A stretch of 64,000 nucleotides of DNA from Malachius bipustulatus. Lineage: Eukaryota > Arthropoda > Insecta > Coleoptera > Melyridae. Below, piece by piece: positions 1-10,642 of this stretch (position 1 is the stretch's first letter; each line of letters starts with the position of its first letter). The position numbers and the translations under genes were made by a program. The stretch spans positions 23,845,162-23,909,161 of the forward strand of contig OU342637.1 in assembly GCA_910589415.1 (NCBI GenBank), in the 5' to 3' direction. The notes under the pieces are model-generated. The model was not told the origin of the DNA. It saw only the letters and a program-made list of their open reading frames with translations, and did not search any database.

Positions 1-993
1 ACAATTAGGTATTATCACTTTAACTAAAGGGTAGGTGTAGGTAAATGATTCATAAAAAAACGATATTCAGATATGAAAATGAAAGACTAGACACTTCTTT
101 AATCTATTCAACAATAAAATAACAGAAAATTGTAAGCCATACATTTATTCAGTTAATAAAAAAAATACACTGATCTACAAATAGGTATAGGTAGGTAGGT
201 ACATTTTATAAACCCTTCTTTCCATATGGACCAAAAAACTATTACTCGAAACTCGAACCGAACGTTGTAGGTAGGTACATAAGTATTCTTCGATGTCTCA
301 TAATGTGGAATAAAAATTAAGTTTTATAAATAAATACTTATTAGGTACTAGGTTCTGACTGCTCTCAGTCTCAACCAAGCTAGTTTACTTTATGTAGGTA
401 CTTCATTTTATTCATTTTTGACTACGACTACGAATAGCGCTGCTCTGAAATGGAAGCGGCGGCCGACGGACCGACGAACACTGGAGCCAGGAGCACTGGA
501 GTACTGGGACTGGGGCATTAAGGGGGCATTGCTCTTGGTCTGGGACACTGGACTGGTTAAGGCGGACGCATTAGGCAGAGCCCCGGTCATCCCTTTTCGC
601 CTGACATTTACGAATTATTATTATTTTATGCTATCTTCAGTCTTCCGTTGGCCGTTGTTGAGTGTTTTGATTGATTTGATTAGCTTGTAACTGGAAAACG
701 CTCACTGGTTTTATTACTTATGTGTCGCAGTCCATTTTTCACGATTCAATTTTCACTTATTATTATCACTCGCCGTGTGCCGAGAATGAATATCCATTAC
801 AAACAATAAAATAACGGTAGACAGTAATAAATGCAGATTTGATAATGTTTATTTTCTAAAACCTAACCTTGTCATTATACGAACGAAACGAATTAAATTC
901 AGAACTGTCACTACTGTCAGATCTTATATTTAATTCCCTGGAATGTCACCCGAATAGCGCTTCGTTCGAAGTTCGTGTAGGCTCGTCGCCAAC
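1..993. other. AT-rich DNA, no gene seen
   Basis: No recognisable gene. Short GTAGGTAGGTAC-type clusters occur near 188-202 and 268-280, a motif scattered through the window. Positions 430-600 are more GC-rich and open in two opposing frames, but neither frame resembles a protein I know. Confidence 0.6.
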
Positions 994-1000
994 GTAGAGT

Positions 1001-2040
1001 CAAATACCTTAAAATATAATACCGGACACTTCCTCTCAAAACCTCCGTCCATTTTTACAGCGCCCTCATGCAGGAACTGGGGCCACTATAAGCTGTTTTT
1101 AAATTCAAAGTTAGGTAACTTTTCACGGTTTTTGACAGCTGCAGTCAATGATAATTAATTATTATTAATAATTTGTCATTAGTGATTATTGAACGTTTTA
1201 GTTTTAAGTATAATTTCAATTTAAAGTTACTCTCAAAGCATTATATCAGCGGATAATTTTGTTGCGTACGCAGTTAAATAGGCATTTATAATGTACCGCT
1301 GTATTAAAGTGAACATAATGTCTGGAAAATATGTGCTGTGTGCTGTGTGCGGTTGCATTATGGATTGTTAAGCATGTCCAGATCTTTCCACGGTGTTCCA
1401 AGCAGGAATAAAGAATTATGTATAAAGTTATAACTTTAGAAGCCGCGTAAATAAACTTATTAATATTTTATAACTATGCTGATGGAAATAGGAACAAGAA
1501 ATAGGTTATAATAACATCGATGAATGACGAAATTTTGAAAAAGTGTGGAGTGTCGAAGCCGATTTCTCACCATGTTATTTTGTACCTACTGATCATTTCA
1601 AAGAGGAAAATTTTGTTAATCCAGCAAATAATAGACCTTTAAAACTGCAAGGAAGCACATTATTGGAATTGCGGCAAATAAAAGGCTTACACTTAGGTAT
1701 ATATAGCGATTCAATCTTTTTGAAATATTCATACCTAAAGATATTAATAATATTGTGTGTATTAATAGTAGTTAATTATTGTTAATATAGTAAACATATT
1801 GAAAACTTTGTTGTTTATTGTTGTATTGTAATTCTTCGTCCCAATTTCCTCCGTCTATTCCGTCTAATTAATTTTAAGGGCTTTTCTATTCAGCGTTGAT
1901 ATTTAAAGCTCCCGCTATGTTTCACCAAATTTAATTTTTAGTGGCCCCAGTTCATGCTTGGCGGCGCTGCTAAAATGGACGCAACCTGTTGCAATGCTAT
2001 AGGTATATGAGTGTCCGGTATTAATATTTTATAGTATTTG
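1001..2040. mobile_element. P-like (THAP) non-autonomous DNA transposon, 1040 bp
   Basis: Long terminal inverted repeats begin CAAATAC and contain ACCGGACACT on the left and AGTGTCCGGT on the right. They continue inwards through a shared block with CCATTTT, GCGC and GGGGCCAC (about 1001-1086 against 1945-2040). The direct repeat GTAGAGT lies at 994-1000 and 2041-2047 and looks like the target duplication; P elements make 8-bp duplications. The interior holds broken THAP-domain coding sequence, the DNA-binding module of P-family transposases. Inverted repeats and duplication are seen directly; assignment to the P superfamily is inferred from the THAP remnants. Confidence 0.6.
1318..1785 (+). 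pseudogene. THAP-domain remnant inside the P-like element
   Basis: Three pieces in different frames resemble successive parts of a THAP zinc finger. An ATG at 1318 opens a short frame with CAVCGC, like the CxxC start of THAP. An ATG at 1374 opens MSRSFHGVPSRNKEL, where SFHGVP matches the THAP F-H-x-F/V-P region. The frame at 1543-1785 contains DHFKEENFVNPANN, matching the HF-x-x-x-x-F segment that carries the last zinc-binding histidine. Stops and frameshifts separate the pieces and no catalytic RNase H-like domain remains. It may once have been the N-terminus of a P-type transposase; a host THAP gene fragment captured by the element is the alternative. Confidence 0.5.
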
Positions 2041-2572
2041 GTAGAGTTAAATATGTCCGACTTCCGGCGATAGGTAACCGCGAGCTAGGCTCGGGGATAT
2101 CTTGCTTTATAATACGCACGCGGAAACTTAACTCTGAGTTAGTGTTATCTGCCAGATAACTAACTTTCTACTTAACCAGCGTTTATAATATCGGCTGTTA
2201 AAGTATTAGTTTGATCTGGTTTTTAATGCGCAAAAAAGTTAAAATTAAATAGGATATTACATCAAGTAAATAAGCCATTGAAATGACATGACAAGCAAAG
2301 CATAAATTGTTGTCAATTTGAAACGTCATAACTACTAGCATAGGTACCTACTATTTCTGTTAGAATTGTTTATTACTAACCTTAAATAATAGGTCAAAAA
2401 TCAAACCCAAAAAATATCATTCGTTGGAAGTAACATTCTTCATCATAATAATTAATCTGTTAGGTTAGGCACTCTAGGCTAAAATGAAATTTCATCATAA
2501 CCTAACTATTAAGTAGGTAGTACCTAGGCCCATTGAATAAAAAAGAGCCCATGAATTGTAATTAATTTATGA

Positions 2573-3778
2573 GGTTTGTTCCAACACGCTATTTTTGTAC
2601 GGTCCCGGAACCGTCACAGAACCGGTTAGATCGATTTTGTGCGCAAGCGCTAATATTGCACGGTTTCGTAACCATGCCAAGGTAGGCACGCGTTGGAACG
2701 GTTTTTGTGAACGCATCCTGATCAGCTGCTGCAGAGATCATCATCTTGAAACTAACCTTACTTTTTCATTTGCGTTTGTTATTGTTTTTCATTTTTGTTG
2801 CTTTCTACCAAACACTAAACTAAAAACAATTCTTCTATAATCAATTTGAAATGGAAAAAGATATAGGTAGGTATGCTTACATTTAAAATTGGCCTTTGTT
2901 ATTAGTTGATAATCAGAGGAGAATATGATGCAGGTATCACTAAGGTAACTTTTACACTTTTTATAATCTCATAATTATACTGTTTTATAAGCAAAATGCC
3001 ATAAAAATTGATGTTTTTGACAAAACAATGTATTTTTAACATAATTTATAAACAGTAAAATTTTGAGATTAGGTAGGTACAATAAATGTATCAAATGTAT
3101 TTTTACACACTCTGTAATCTCAAAATTTACTGTTTTATAAATTAAAATGATGTCACAAATACATAGTTATTTTGTCAAAAACATCAATTTTTATGGCATT
3201 TTGCTTATAAAATAGTATAATAATTATGTTACCAATTTTAAATGTAAGCATACCTATATCTTCTTTTATCTTATATTTCGTTTTTACAATACCTTTAATA
3301 AATAAATTGCGTTTATATATTTTTTTATTAATAAAAAACCATTCATTTCCCTATATGCTGCCCGTGTTAAATTTCAGCTTTTTGCCTACAATGATAGCTA
3401 TCTCTGTCATTTGCTTTGGCTTCTCAATTTCGCCATCTCTCTTTAATGTTGTCACCACTTGAAAGCACAATTTAGTGTAGCGAGACTCTATCCAGTAGTA
3501 CTACTATAAAATCTATGACAGAAAACAGCGAACTAACCTAAAACAAATCCCAAAATCTAACAAACGGACTAATGCGCAAGTCAGTCCAGAGCGTACGAAG
3601 CTTGAAGCGAGTATCGATATGACCGTACGAAAATCGATCCGCGAATGGTCCCTAACTCTGTTGGAACGCCAACAGGGATCGTCCAGTAAATCGTCACGAG
3701 TTCGTTGGAACGCTTTTCTCTTTCTGCGCATGATCTGGACGGTACAATGTACGGTTTTCGCGTATGTTGGAACAAACC
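2573..3778. mobile_element. TIR element of about 1.2 kb (GGTTTGTTCCAAC ends)
   Basis: The left end GGTTTGTTCCAACACGC and the inverted right end GCGTATGTTGGAACAAACC match. Resemblance continues inwards for about 60 bp through TGTACGGT-type blocks. No transposase is recognisable. Flanks TATGA and TATGG are near-matches that may be a duplication, which is not conclusive. A separate palindrome (2855-3265) is nested inside. Confidence 0.45.
2855..3265. repeat. Foldback palindrome, about 410 bp
   Basis: The left arm starts with AAGATATAGGTAGGTATGC and the right arm ends with its near-complement, GCATACCTATATCTT. The arms (roughly 190 bp each) include paired blocks AAGCAAAATGCCATAAAAAT / ATTTTTATGGCATTTTGC and TTTATAAACAGTAAAATTTT. 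No coding sequence. It resembles a palindromic MITE. Confidence 0.65.
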
Positions 3779-3792
3779 TATGGTAACCTATA

Positions 3793-4168
3793 GAAAGTGG
3801 TTGATGAAATTGGGAAAATTATACGCATGTCACTGTAAACAGCTGATGGTCATGCTGTGTGTTGCCAGATTCACTTGTATTTACCAACAGACGGTTATAT
3901 GATGAAGTTTAAAAGAATTACTAGGTATTACAAGTTTATAAATTAGATATTAAGATTATAAAGTGAGGGGAACATAGTTTAAGTTTAATTATATGAAATT
4001 TATATGTAGGGCGAGTAATTCTAAACTGTTAATTGTACTAATACTACGGTATAATTGCCGATTTTCGTCTGTTGGTAAATACCAGTGAATCTGGCAACAC
4101 ACAGCATGACCATCAGCTGTTCCGAGGGGCATGCGTATTATTTTCCAAACCTCATCAACCACTTCAAT
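3793..4168. repeat. Foldback element, about 376 bp
   Basis: The left arm (3793-3893) and right arm (4066-4168) are inverted copies. Both carry AACAGCTGATGGTCATGC or its complement, then TGTGTTGCCAGATTCACT. The spacer of about 170 bp is AT-rich. It touches the right end of the 2573-3778 element. Confidence 0.65.
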
Positions 4169-5104
4169 AACAGGATTACCTACCTACTTATAGGCTAAGT
4201 AAGTATCGGATGTTTGCGGCGCGCGCGCCTCCTCGTGGTTTTTTTCGCACTTTCGTGCGGCAGTATAACCTTGCTTTGCAATTTTTGACAGCTCGTTTGG
4301 ATAATGAAACCCTTTTAAAATTATTATTTGGCAGTGAACTTATAGATTTTTAAATTTATTATGACTACAATAATTATTAAAAGTCATTTCCAAGCACCCA
4401 GTCTCGACTGCTTTCGTTTTAAATCGTTGAGAAATGGGCGAAATCTTATGATGAGTTTTCACATGAGCGGTGTTAGAGAATACGTTTACATGGAACTTTT
4501 CTTCAAGGAACAGCGCTCATTTAGAGAGACTCCTGGTGCACATAGCACTCATAAAAATGAAAAAACCTATTATTGTCCCATTGTTCAGGTGATATATTAA
4601 TTGTCCATTAAAAAAAATATCACCTTTCTTATCAACGCATAATAAGTTCATATTTCATCTCATGTTTTCGGGGTTTTTATTGAGCTTATGTATAATAAGT
4701 CGAAGAGTTTTAGACATATTTTGCAGCTGTAAAGCAAGAAAATGTTACCCTTCGTCTGAAATACAGCTCGAAAAAATTATATCAGTAGTTATTGTTTTAT
4801 TAGTATTACTAATATGCCTTAAATTATTAACTAAAATTTTTAACTTTAATTTACTATCTAAAAAAAGATTTAGGAGTAATAAATAGGTATGTAATCTCAA
4901 GCATTTAAGGTACTCGTGTACAACAAACACTTCCCGATTTTTGTATACCTGAACGACCTCATGTTTGCAATAACAAATACAATAAAATGAACAGCGGGCA
5001 CGCAGGACTTGCCGCATGAAAGTGTCAAATTTGCCTACTTGGTGGCGCCACAATAGTTACTTGTTTAGCCTATAGTTTAATAATTTAGTTAGTTAAAAAT
5101 TAAA
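4169..5104. other. Intergenic, short CpG-rich patch
   Basis: Positions 4208-4285 are a small CpG-rich patch (GGCGCGCGCGCC and a CGCACTTTCGTGCG hairpin) in AT-rich DNA. An 80-codon open frame follows (4361-4600) and ends near a CAG|GTGATA donor-like site, but I do not recognise the peptide. Nothing else is visible. Confidence 0.4.
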
Positions 5105-5290
5105 ATGGAAATAATTGATAGTAAGGACGAAATACTGTGTACTCCACCGGAGATAACGGAAGCAGCAAAGGTACTTATCTGAATTTGTTGCCTAAGAAAT
5201 CCCGAAATCTTTATTTAATTGTATACAACACCTTTATGAACTGGAAGGCGACCAAGAAAATTCATTCATTCTCATTGTTTAAAATAAATT
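5105..5290 (+). pseudogene. Tyrosine-recombinase N-terminal fragment (YR copy 1)
   Basis: An ATG at 5105 opens MEIIDSKDEILCTPPEITEA. After a frameshift near 5180 the sequence reads LNLLPKKSRNLYLIVYNTFM then NW. This matches, residue for residue in its skeleton (LNLLP, S-R, Y, Y, F-x-NW), the N-terminal core-binding segment of the two copies at 48.1 kb and 57.5 kb. That layout resembles the N-terminal domain of tyrosine-recombinase-like transposon proteins (Crypton-type) found in arthropods; this assignment is from memory of the family. The catalytic domain with its R-H-R-Y residues is absent. A hairpin follows 36 bp downstream, as at the other copies. Confidence 0.45.
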
Positions 5291-5325
5291 TTTGGAATCA
5301 AAGTAAATAGCAGTCGTGGACAAAG

Positions 5326-5457
5326 TATAGTATTATACTCGCATATAATGAGCTATTATCCAGTCAGGTTAATTATGTCACTCGCTAACGCTCGTGACAT
5401 AAACTCAACCTTCGTGGATAATAGCCCCCATTATATGCTCGTTTAATAATATACTAT
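5326..5457. repeat. Hairpin with CACTCG-N6-CTCGTG core (YR copy 1)
   Basis: An imperfect palindrome of about 130 bp. Outer arms carry GCATATAATG / CATTATATGC and GCTATTATCCA / TGGATAATAG. The inner stem is TTATGTCAC / GTGACATAA around CTCGCTAACGCTC. The central CACTCG-CTAACG-CTCGTG matches the core of the hairpins at 47.9 and 57.7 kb. Confidence 0.7.
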
Positions 5458-6479
5458 ATTACAATCATTTACAAATATCAGTTTCAGGTAACTTTGTTAA
5501 AGTTACAGTTAAGTACAGATCCATTACATTGTAAAATTTATGTGACATCTCACAGTTTACAACTTTTAGAGTGGCTTTATATTTCGGCAGAAAATAATAA
5601 GTAATAGGTAGGTACCTAAAAACTTTGCCACTATTTCTGAGTAGGAGTTCAACACCCTCACCCTGGCAACTGCAAAGGAGTACTCTATCTCCCGATAGGT
5701 AAACGATAAAGACGAAAGAGTTGCATTCAAGTGATTAAAAATCAAGGGCACAACCTAAGAAACACTTAACTCTGTTAAGCAGGTTTGTTTGAAAATACTT
5801 CTTCACAATCCAAGTCCCATAAAAATTCAAGAGTTTGAAAAAGAGTTTCAACGAAGAGATTCATGAAGTTGCCGACAAAATTGCTCTGGATCCAAGAAAA
5901 GTTATACCCGAAAAAGAAGCTTTATCTTATTTTCATTAGACAATTCAGAAAGACTAGATTTCGTAGTTTTTCGGAACTGTAGCAGCTATGAGATTTCAAG
6001 CAAATCTGTTAAAATATCCTCACTAGTTATACCAACTGGCTGTTTGAGTAATTTTGTGTGTTTTTGGACCTTGTCATTTTCCCATGAATTAATTTTCCCA
6101 TAAGACCTCTGCTCGAACTCACATAGCCTACCTACTAACAGTAATGGTAATGTGGTTCAACACCTCTAATTTAATTGTGCGAATCTTTCACTGAGTGATA
6201 TCCGACGCACGGTCGACACACGACCAGAGCACGGTGTGAAGCCTCAGGTGGCAGGTAGGCAAAGGCTTTTCATTGAATTTAAGTGAGTAAGGTCAGTGGT
6301 GGTGCTGATGCTCAACTGAAGTAAAACTCAGTCTAGAAGCCTCAGAGTGATCGCCGCGGGCCAACCTCTCCCAGTCCGGTTATCACATTGGGGCCAAGGG
6401 GCAACACTGTTAAAAACGTAGTCTCCGTAATACAGTGTCATGTTGTGTATGTGGAAATGCCTCAAAAGAAAGAGGTTAG
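5458..6479. other. AT-rich DNA, no gene seen
   Basis: No convincing coding sequence. Positions 6180-6400 are more GC-rich and lead into reverse-transcriptase debris, so they may be part of the same decayed LINE, but no motif shows it. Confidence 0.45.
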
Positions 6480-6900
6480 ATGGTCTGTGCTCAAAAAACT
6501 GTACCAAAAGGAGTTAACCTCATCAAAAACGTAAATCCTGAAGTAAGGTCCAGGCTGACAGGATGCCTGATTGGAATGCCAAGGCAATGCAGATGACATA
6601 GTCGTAATAGCCAGATTAAGGTTCGAACCAACTATCTGTGACATAATACGAAGAGGACTAAACAACAAGATGGTGCTTATCAGTGGGGCTGAATATAAAT
6701 TCAGCGAAGAACATTGTCATAGCATTTACCAAAAAAATATATCTTAGACTGGAAACAATCAGCCTCGGAAAACATTGAACGGGAGCCAGACGTTAAATGT
6801 CTAACAGCGGGTATTATAAAGGCTCATTAAGTTAACGGGCAAATTTCTGTGGCCATTTCTGAAGAAGGTATCGAGTCTAAATGGAAATTTTCTAAATTTA
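6480..6900 (+). pseudogene. Decayed non-LTR reverse transcriptase (RNase H-bearing clade)
   Basis: The catalytic box survives as GCAGATGACATAGTCGTAAT near 6588, reading ADDIVVIA (the YADD motif without its Y). After frameshifts, CDIIRRGLNN then NSAKNIVIAFTKK (near 6700) match the segment after YADD in R1/LOA/I-type elements. Many frameshifts make it non-functional. The 772-bp hAT derivative at 7015 may have interrupted its 3' part. It may belong to the same family as the RNase H remnant at 45.3-46.1 kb, which is an inference. Confidence 0.6.
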
Positions 6901-7014
6901 TCTATTCTTGACATGAAAGTAATTACAAAAATGTTACTAAAAGTCATTTGACGTCAATAGTGGATTCAAAACGAGCACAGAAATCTGCTCGTTAGCCTAA
7001 TGAACGTTTATAAT

Positions 7015-7786
7015 TAGAGAACGGATTATAGGCAAAGAAAAAATGCAAAATAGGCGCCTTTATAGGCACATTTTTTGGGATGAAAAGGCTGAAACTTGAA
7101 CCAAATAGGCAATAAAATAGGCAAAATTTTACTACCAAATTTTCACTACATAGCCAAAATGAGTAACACAAATTTACGTTTATATGTGCCTTAAAAATTC
7201 CTGCCGATTTCCAAAAATTTACAGCAATTTTCCTAAGATTTTGTTTCACATCAAGCACGTGGTTTGATAAATAAAACAATTACAAATATTACACTTAGCA
7301 TTTGCTACAAGCTCGGAAAAATATTGTGTCGCCATCCAAGAATTCAGGATATGATTTAACCCACGAAGAAATTTTGCTTGATTTACTAATTTTTACGTAT
7401 TAAAATTTTATGCCAGCAAATTCTGGTCTACCAGTACCTTCAAGGCTTCATATTCATTCATGAGAAGTAAGAAAGTAACAGATACATCTGGGAATCATTA
7501 AAACCAGATATGTGCAGTAAATGGAAACAATATTAATTTGAGAACTTGAAAAGATATGCCTCAGCCTTTGACTTAGGACCTATAATAAATTATCTCAAGT
7601 GGGGTAGTAAAATTTTCAAATATCATTTCAAAGTTAATAATTATTAGCATGAAATGTATTTTGAGGTGGATAAATTTAAATTTATTTGAATAGGCAAGAA
7701 TAGGCATTTTTTGTGAAAATAAGCACCAGATACTCAAATAGGCAAAAAAGGCACAGATAGGCACTTTGCCTATAATCCGTTCTCTA
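7015..7786. mobile_element. Non-autonomous hAT-type element, 772 bp
   Basis: Terminal inverted repeats TAGAGAACGGATTATAGGC (left) and GCCTATAATCCGTTCTCTA (right) are perfect. The flanking 8-bp direct repeat TTTATAAT (7007-7014 and 7787-7794) is also perfect and fits the nTnnnnAn hAT preference. Both ends carry repeated ATAGGCA/AAGGCAC units, like the subterminal transposase-binding motifs of hAT elements. There is no transposase gene, so it would move only with help in trans. Confidence 0.85.
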
Positions 7787-7794
7787 TTTATAAT

Positions 7795-9125
7795 ATTGGC
7801 TGTAGGAGTTATACTAAAACAGCAGCTCCCACTCGTAAACGAAGAAGAACCTTCTAGTTAAATCAATAATCAGATTTGGTTGTTGGAGTTTTTCGCAAGA
7901 GCTTTTATAGTGGAAACCTTGTAAATCTTGTTATTTTCCTAGAGGTTTGAAGTATTGAATTGTCATTTTAGGAATTGAAAATTAGCTAAAAATCGTTACC
8001 TGCACGCAATTGAAGAATAAATCTACAAAAGTGAAACAATTCTGCAAAATATCTCGTTTTGTAAAACCATAAATTATAAATTTGGTAATTCGTAGAAAGC
8101 ACCATCTAATGTCTTTCTATGCTGAAAGATCACAGTTGAAGAAGCGTTGTCGAAAAATACTGAATACTGACTAAAAGAGAGGGAAATTTCATTTCAGTTC
8201 GATAAAAAACGATCTTATCGGATTTCTGCCGGTCTTGTGAAGAAAAAAAAGGTGAGTATTTTGATATGAAGAATCATTAAAAAAAAATTCAATGGGAAAT
8301 GGAACAAATTGCAGTACAATTGAATGGTTGAGTGAGTTTTATAAAATCTTTTGAATAGAAACGACTGGGAAGCAGTTAACAAAATCTACAAAAGTATAAA
8401 AGTAAATGAAAATTTGACAATAATAGTTCAATAAAAATTAATTATTCGGTAAATATAAAAAAAGCTTTCGATTATCCATTTCCTATTGAGAGAGCTTTCG
8501 ATTATAGCTATTTCAGTTATTGCATGAAATCCACGAATTCACATTAGTTAAGCAAATGGAGGAGGCTTTATAGGCTGACCTTTTGCAAGTATACATATCT
8601 GAAAAGAGAATTTCATTCTCGGTGTAGGTACCTAATATTCGAAGAATTATACGTGCCGTTAGTTGGCAGATTTAACTCAATTCAAGTCTACTCTGGAAGA
8701 TTTAGCGAGAGCAGTTGCAAAGTCGGAGCTTTGGACTCCGGTGGCTTTCGACTTACCGGAATATTTTACTGCATGTCCGGAGAAAGGCACACCTGAGGTC
8801 TTATAGATATCGGTGGATCTCTATACGGGAACAGCCGATCATGTAGTCACTATAAACTGCACCAGCTGCACAGCAGGATTGCTGTTAGATTCTCCGTAAT
8901 AATACCGAGTGGGGACATTGAAAGAATACATTTCAGTTTTGTGATTTTTTTATTGAATGTTGTAAACTTTTTTTGATAACTTGTTATTGTCTCTAAGAAC
9001 CCAATTTCGAAGGCAGATAACCTACATAACTTTGCTGAATAAAAGATATAATCAAATCATACACTTGATAAGTGATTTTTATTTATTGTGATAGGTAATT
9101 TCAGCGTAATATAATTATTTTCGGT
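7795..9125. other. AT-rich DNA, no gene seen
   Basis: No gene recognised. Positions 8660-8810 can be read as a short open stretch, but it matches no family I know. It leads into the LINE whose first recognisable codons are near 9126, so the LINE's 5' boundary may lie in here. Confidence 0.4.
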
Positions 9126-9515
9126 GTGTCTGAGTCGCCACATGATGATCTGCAGCTGAGGAAAGCTTCTGACCGACGATTTGTTGCTGATCTATTTGGC
9201 GCATTGGGCTGTGGTATCAGTCTGACGGATCGGGTTGTGGTCTCTAGGGTGGGAGCTCGATCACCGAACAAAACTAGACCAGCTAAGGTGGCGATGAGTC
9301 TGGAGGATGATGTTCAGTGCTTGATTAGGAACTCTAACAGGTTAAGAAATCTGCCCAATTATAGAAATCTGTCCATATCTGTTGATCAGACACCTCGGCA
9401 GCAGGCTGAGTACCGTGAGATGAAAAAGCAGCTCGCTGAAAGAAGGCGCAACGGTGAGAATGATTTGAGAATACGCCGTATCTCCGGTATACCAAGGATC
9501 GTGAAGGAAAACTGA
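9126..9515 (+). pseudogene. LINE ORF1, C-terminal part
   Basis: An open frame of 129 codons without an ATG at its first base. Residues VSRVGARSPNKTRPAKVAMS and the later SVDQTPRQQAEYREMKKQL then RRNGENDLRI match the C-terminal half of ORF1 proteins in CR1/Jockey-type elements (a D-x-TP-x-Q-x-x-x-Y ... R-x-x-x-GE-x-D-L pattern). This ORF1 protein binds the element RNA in the ribonucleoprotein. The N-terminal part is missing or out of frame upstream. It ends with TGA just before the endonuclease frame, the usual ORF1-ORF2 spacing. Confidence 0.65.
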
Positions 9516-9538
9516 GTGGACCCAACGGATTTACTGCC

Positions 9539-10642
9539 TTGGATATGTATTATCAGAATTCTCGGAGTATACGGGGAAAATCGCAAGAGTTTTTCGCTGC
9601 GTGCGCGGATTGTGAATACAAAATTATCGGTTTATCTGAGACATGGTTATGTGATGGGAATGTTGATGGTGGATTTTTTCCGGAACATTACAGAGTTTTC
9701 AGAGGGGATCGTAAATGTGATGTTGTGGGTTCCGGGCGTGGTGAGGGAGTGTTATTAACGGTGAACAGAGAAATTCAATGTGTTGAGCTCGAGCAAGACT
9801 TGTTTGAAGTAAGAACAAACTTACCGTTAGTGGATATTGTTATCTAAGAAATGTAGCTTGTATGTAATTTATGTTTATATTCCACCGACAGTGCCACTGG
9901 CAGACTTTGAATATTTTCTTGATATGTTTGAGCGGCTCAATCTTGGAGATTCTAAGCTGATTTTGCTGGGAGATTTTAATATACCTCATTTTCATATAAC
10001 TCCGCGGCTGCTGACCCAAGATCTGTGCTTCTTAGAGATTTCATGTTAGCTAATAGCCTATCACAGAGTAATGCGATTGTTAATGAGAGGGGACGCTTGC
10101 TTGACCTTGTCTTAGCTAATTTTGATGTCACCGTAGTGCGTGATAAATGCCCCATGGTCAAGGAAGATTCCCATCATCCGGCTTTGTCATTGGCCATGGA
10201 GGTATCATTGGGTGGTGGGAGGGAACGCTTTGATCTCGGATCCTCGTCACGCTCATATAATTACCGAAGGGCAGACTTTCATGGGTTGTATAATGCTCTA
10301 GAGTCAGTAAATTGGAACTTTTTGCATAACATAGAGAATATAGACACAGCCTGTGATGCATTCTATTGCGAACTTTATAAGGTCTTTGATGAGTTTGTAC
10401 CTCGCTTTGGGGTTCTGAGATCGAGGTATCCTTCCTGGTTCACGCCCGAAATTAGGAGGGGTGTGCGTCGGAAGGCGGTTTTACATAGGAAATATAGGAG
10501 GTATGGTGTAGTGTCTTATTGTAATGAGTTTAAGGAACTAAGATCTCGCTTGAAGCGACAGATTAGGGATGCATATGGTGCTTACTTGAGATCTGTTCAG
10601 CATTCGGTAATTGATGATCCGGGGTCGTTTTGGATCAGATGA
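9539..10642 (+). pseudogene. LINE ORF2 endonuclease domain, broken
   Basis: Three frames together form an AP-endonuclease-like domain, which nicks the target DNA. The first (9539-9847) has YYQNSRSIRGK and the catalytic-glutamate motif LSETWL. The second (9837-10049) has VYIPP and LLGDFNIP. The third (10025-10642) has LDLVLAN and the catalytic histidine box as EDSHHPAL, then linker sequence to the reverse transcriptase. Frameshifts near 9845 and 9990 separate them. The usual GGGVL segment reads GEGVL. Key residues are still visible although the gene is broken. Confidence 0.8.

Noticed and set aside
418..690. Opposing open frames of 60-90 codons in a GC-rich patch
   Set aside because: No recognisable domain, low-information translation, and both strands open because of base composition.
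4361..4600. Candidate gene with CAG|GTGATA donor after a CpG-rich patch
   Set aside because: No domain, no convincing next exon, and the surroundings are repeats; kept only as a remark in the region entry.
6629..6640. GGTTCGAACC-like tRNA or SINE B box
   Set aside because: No matching A box or cloverleaf around it; it lies in decayed reverse-transcriptase sequence.
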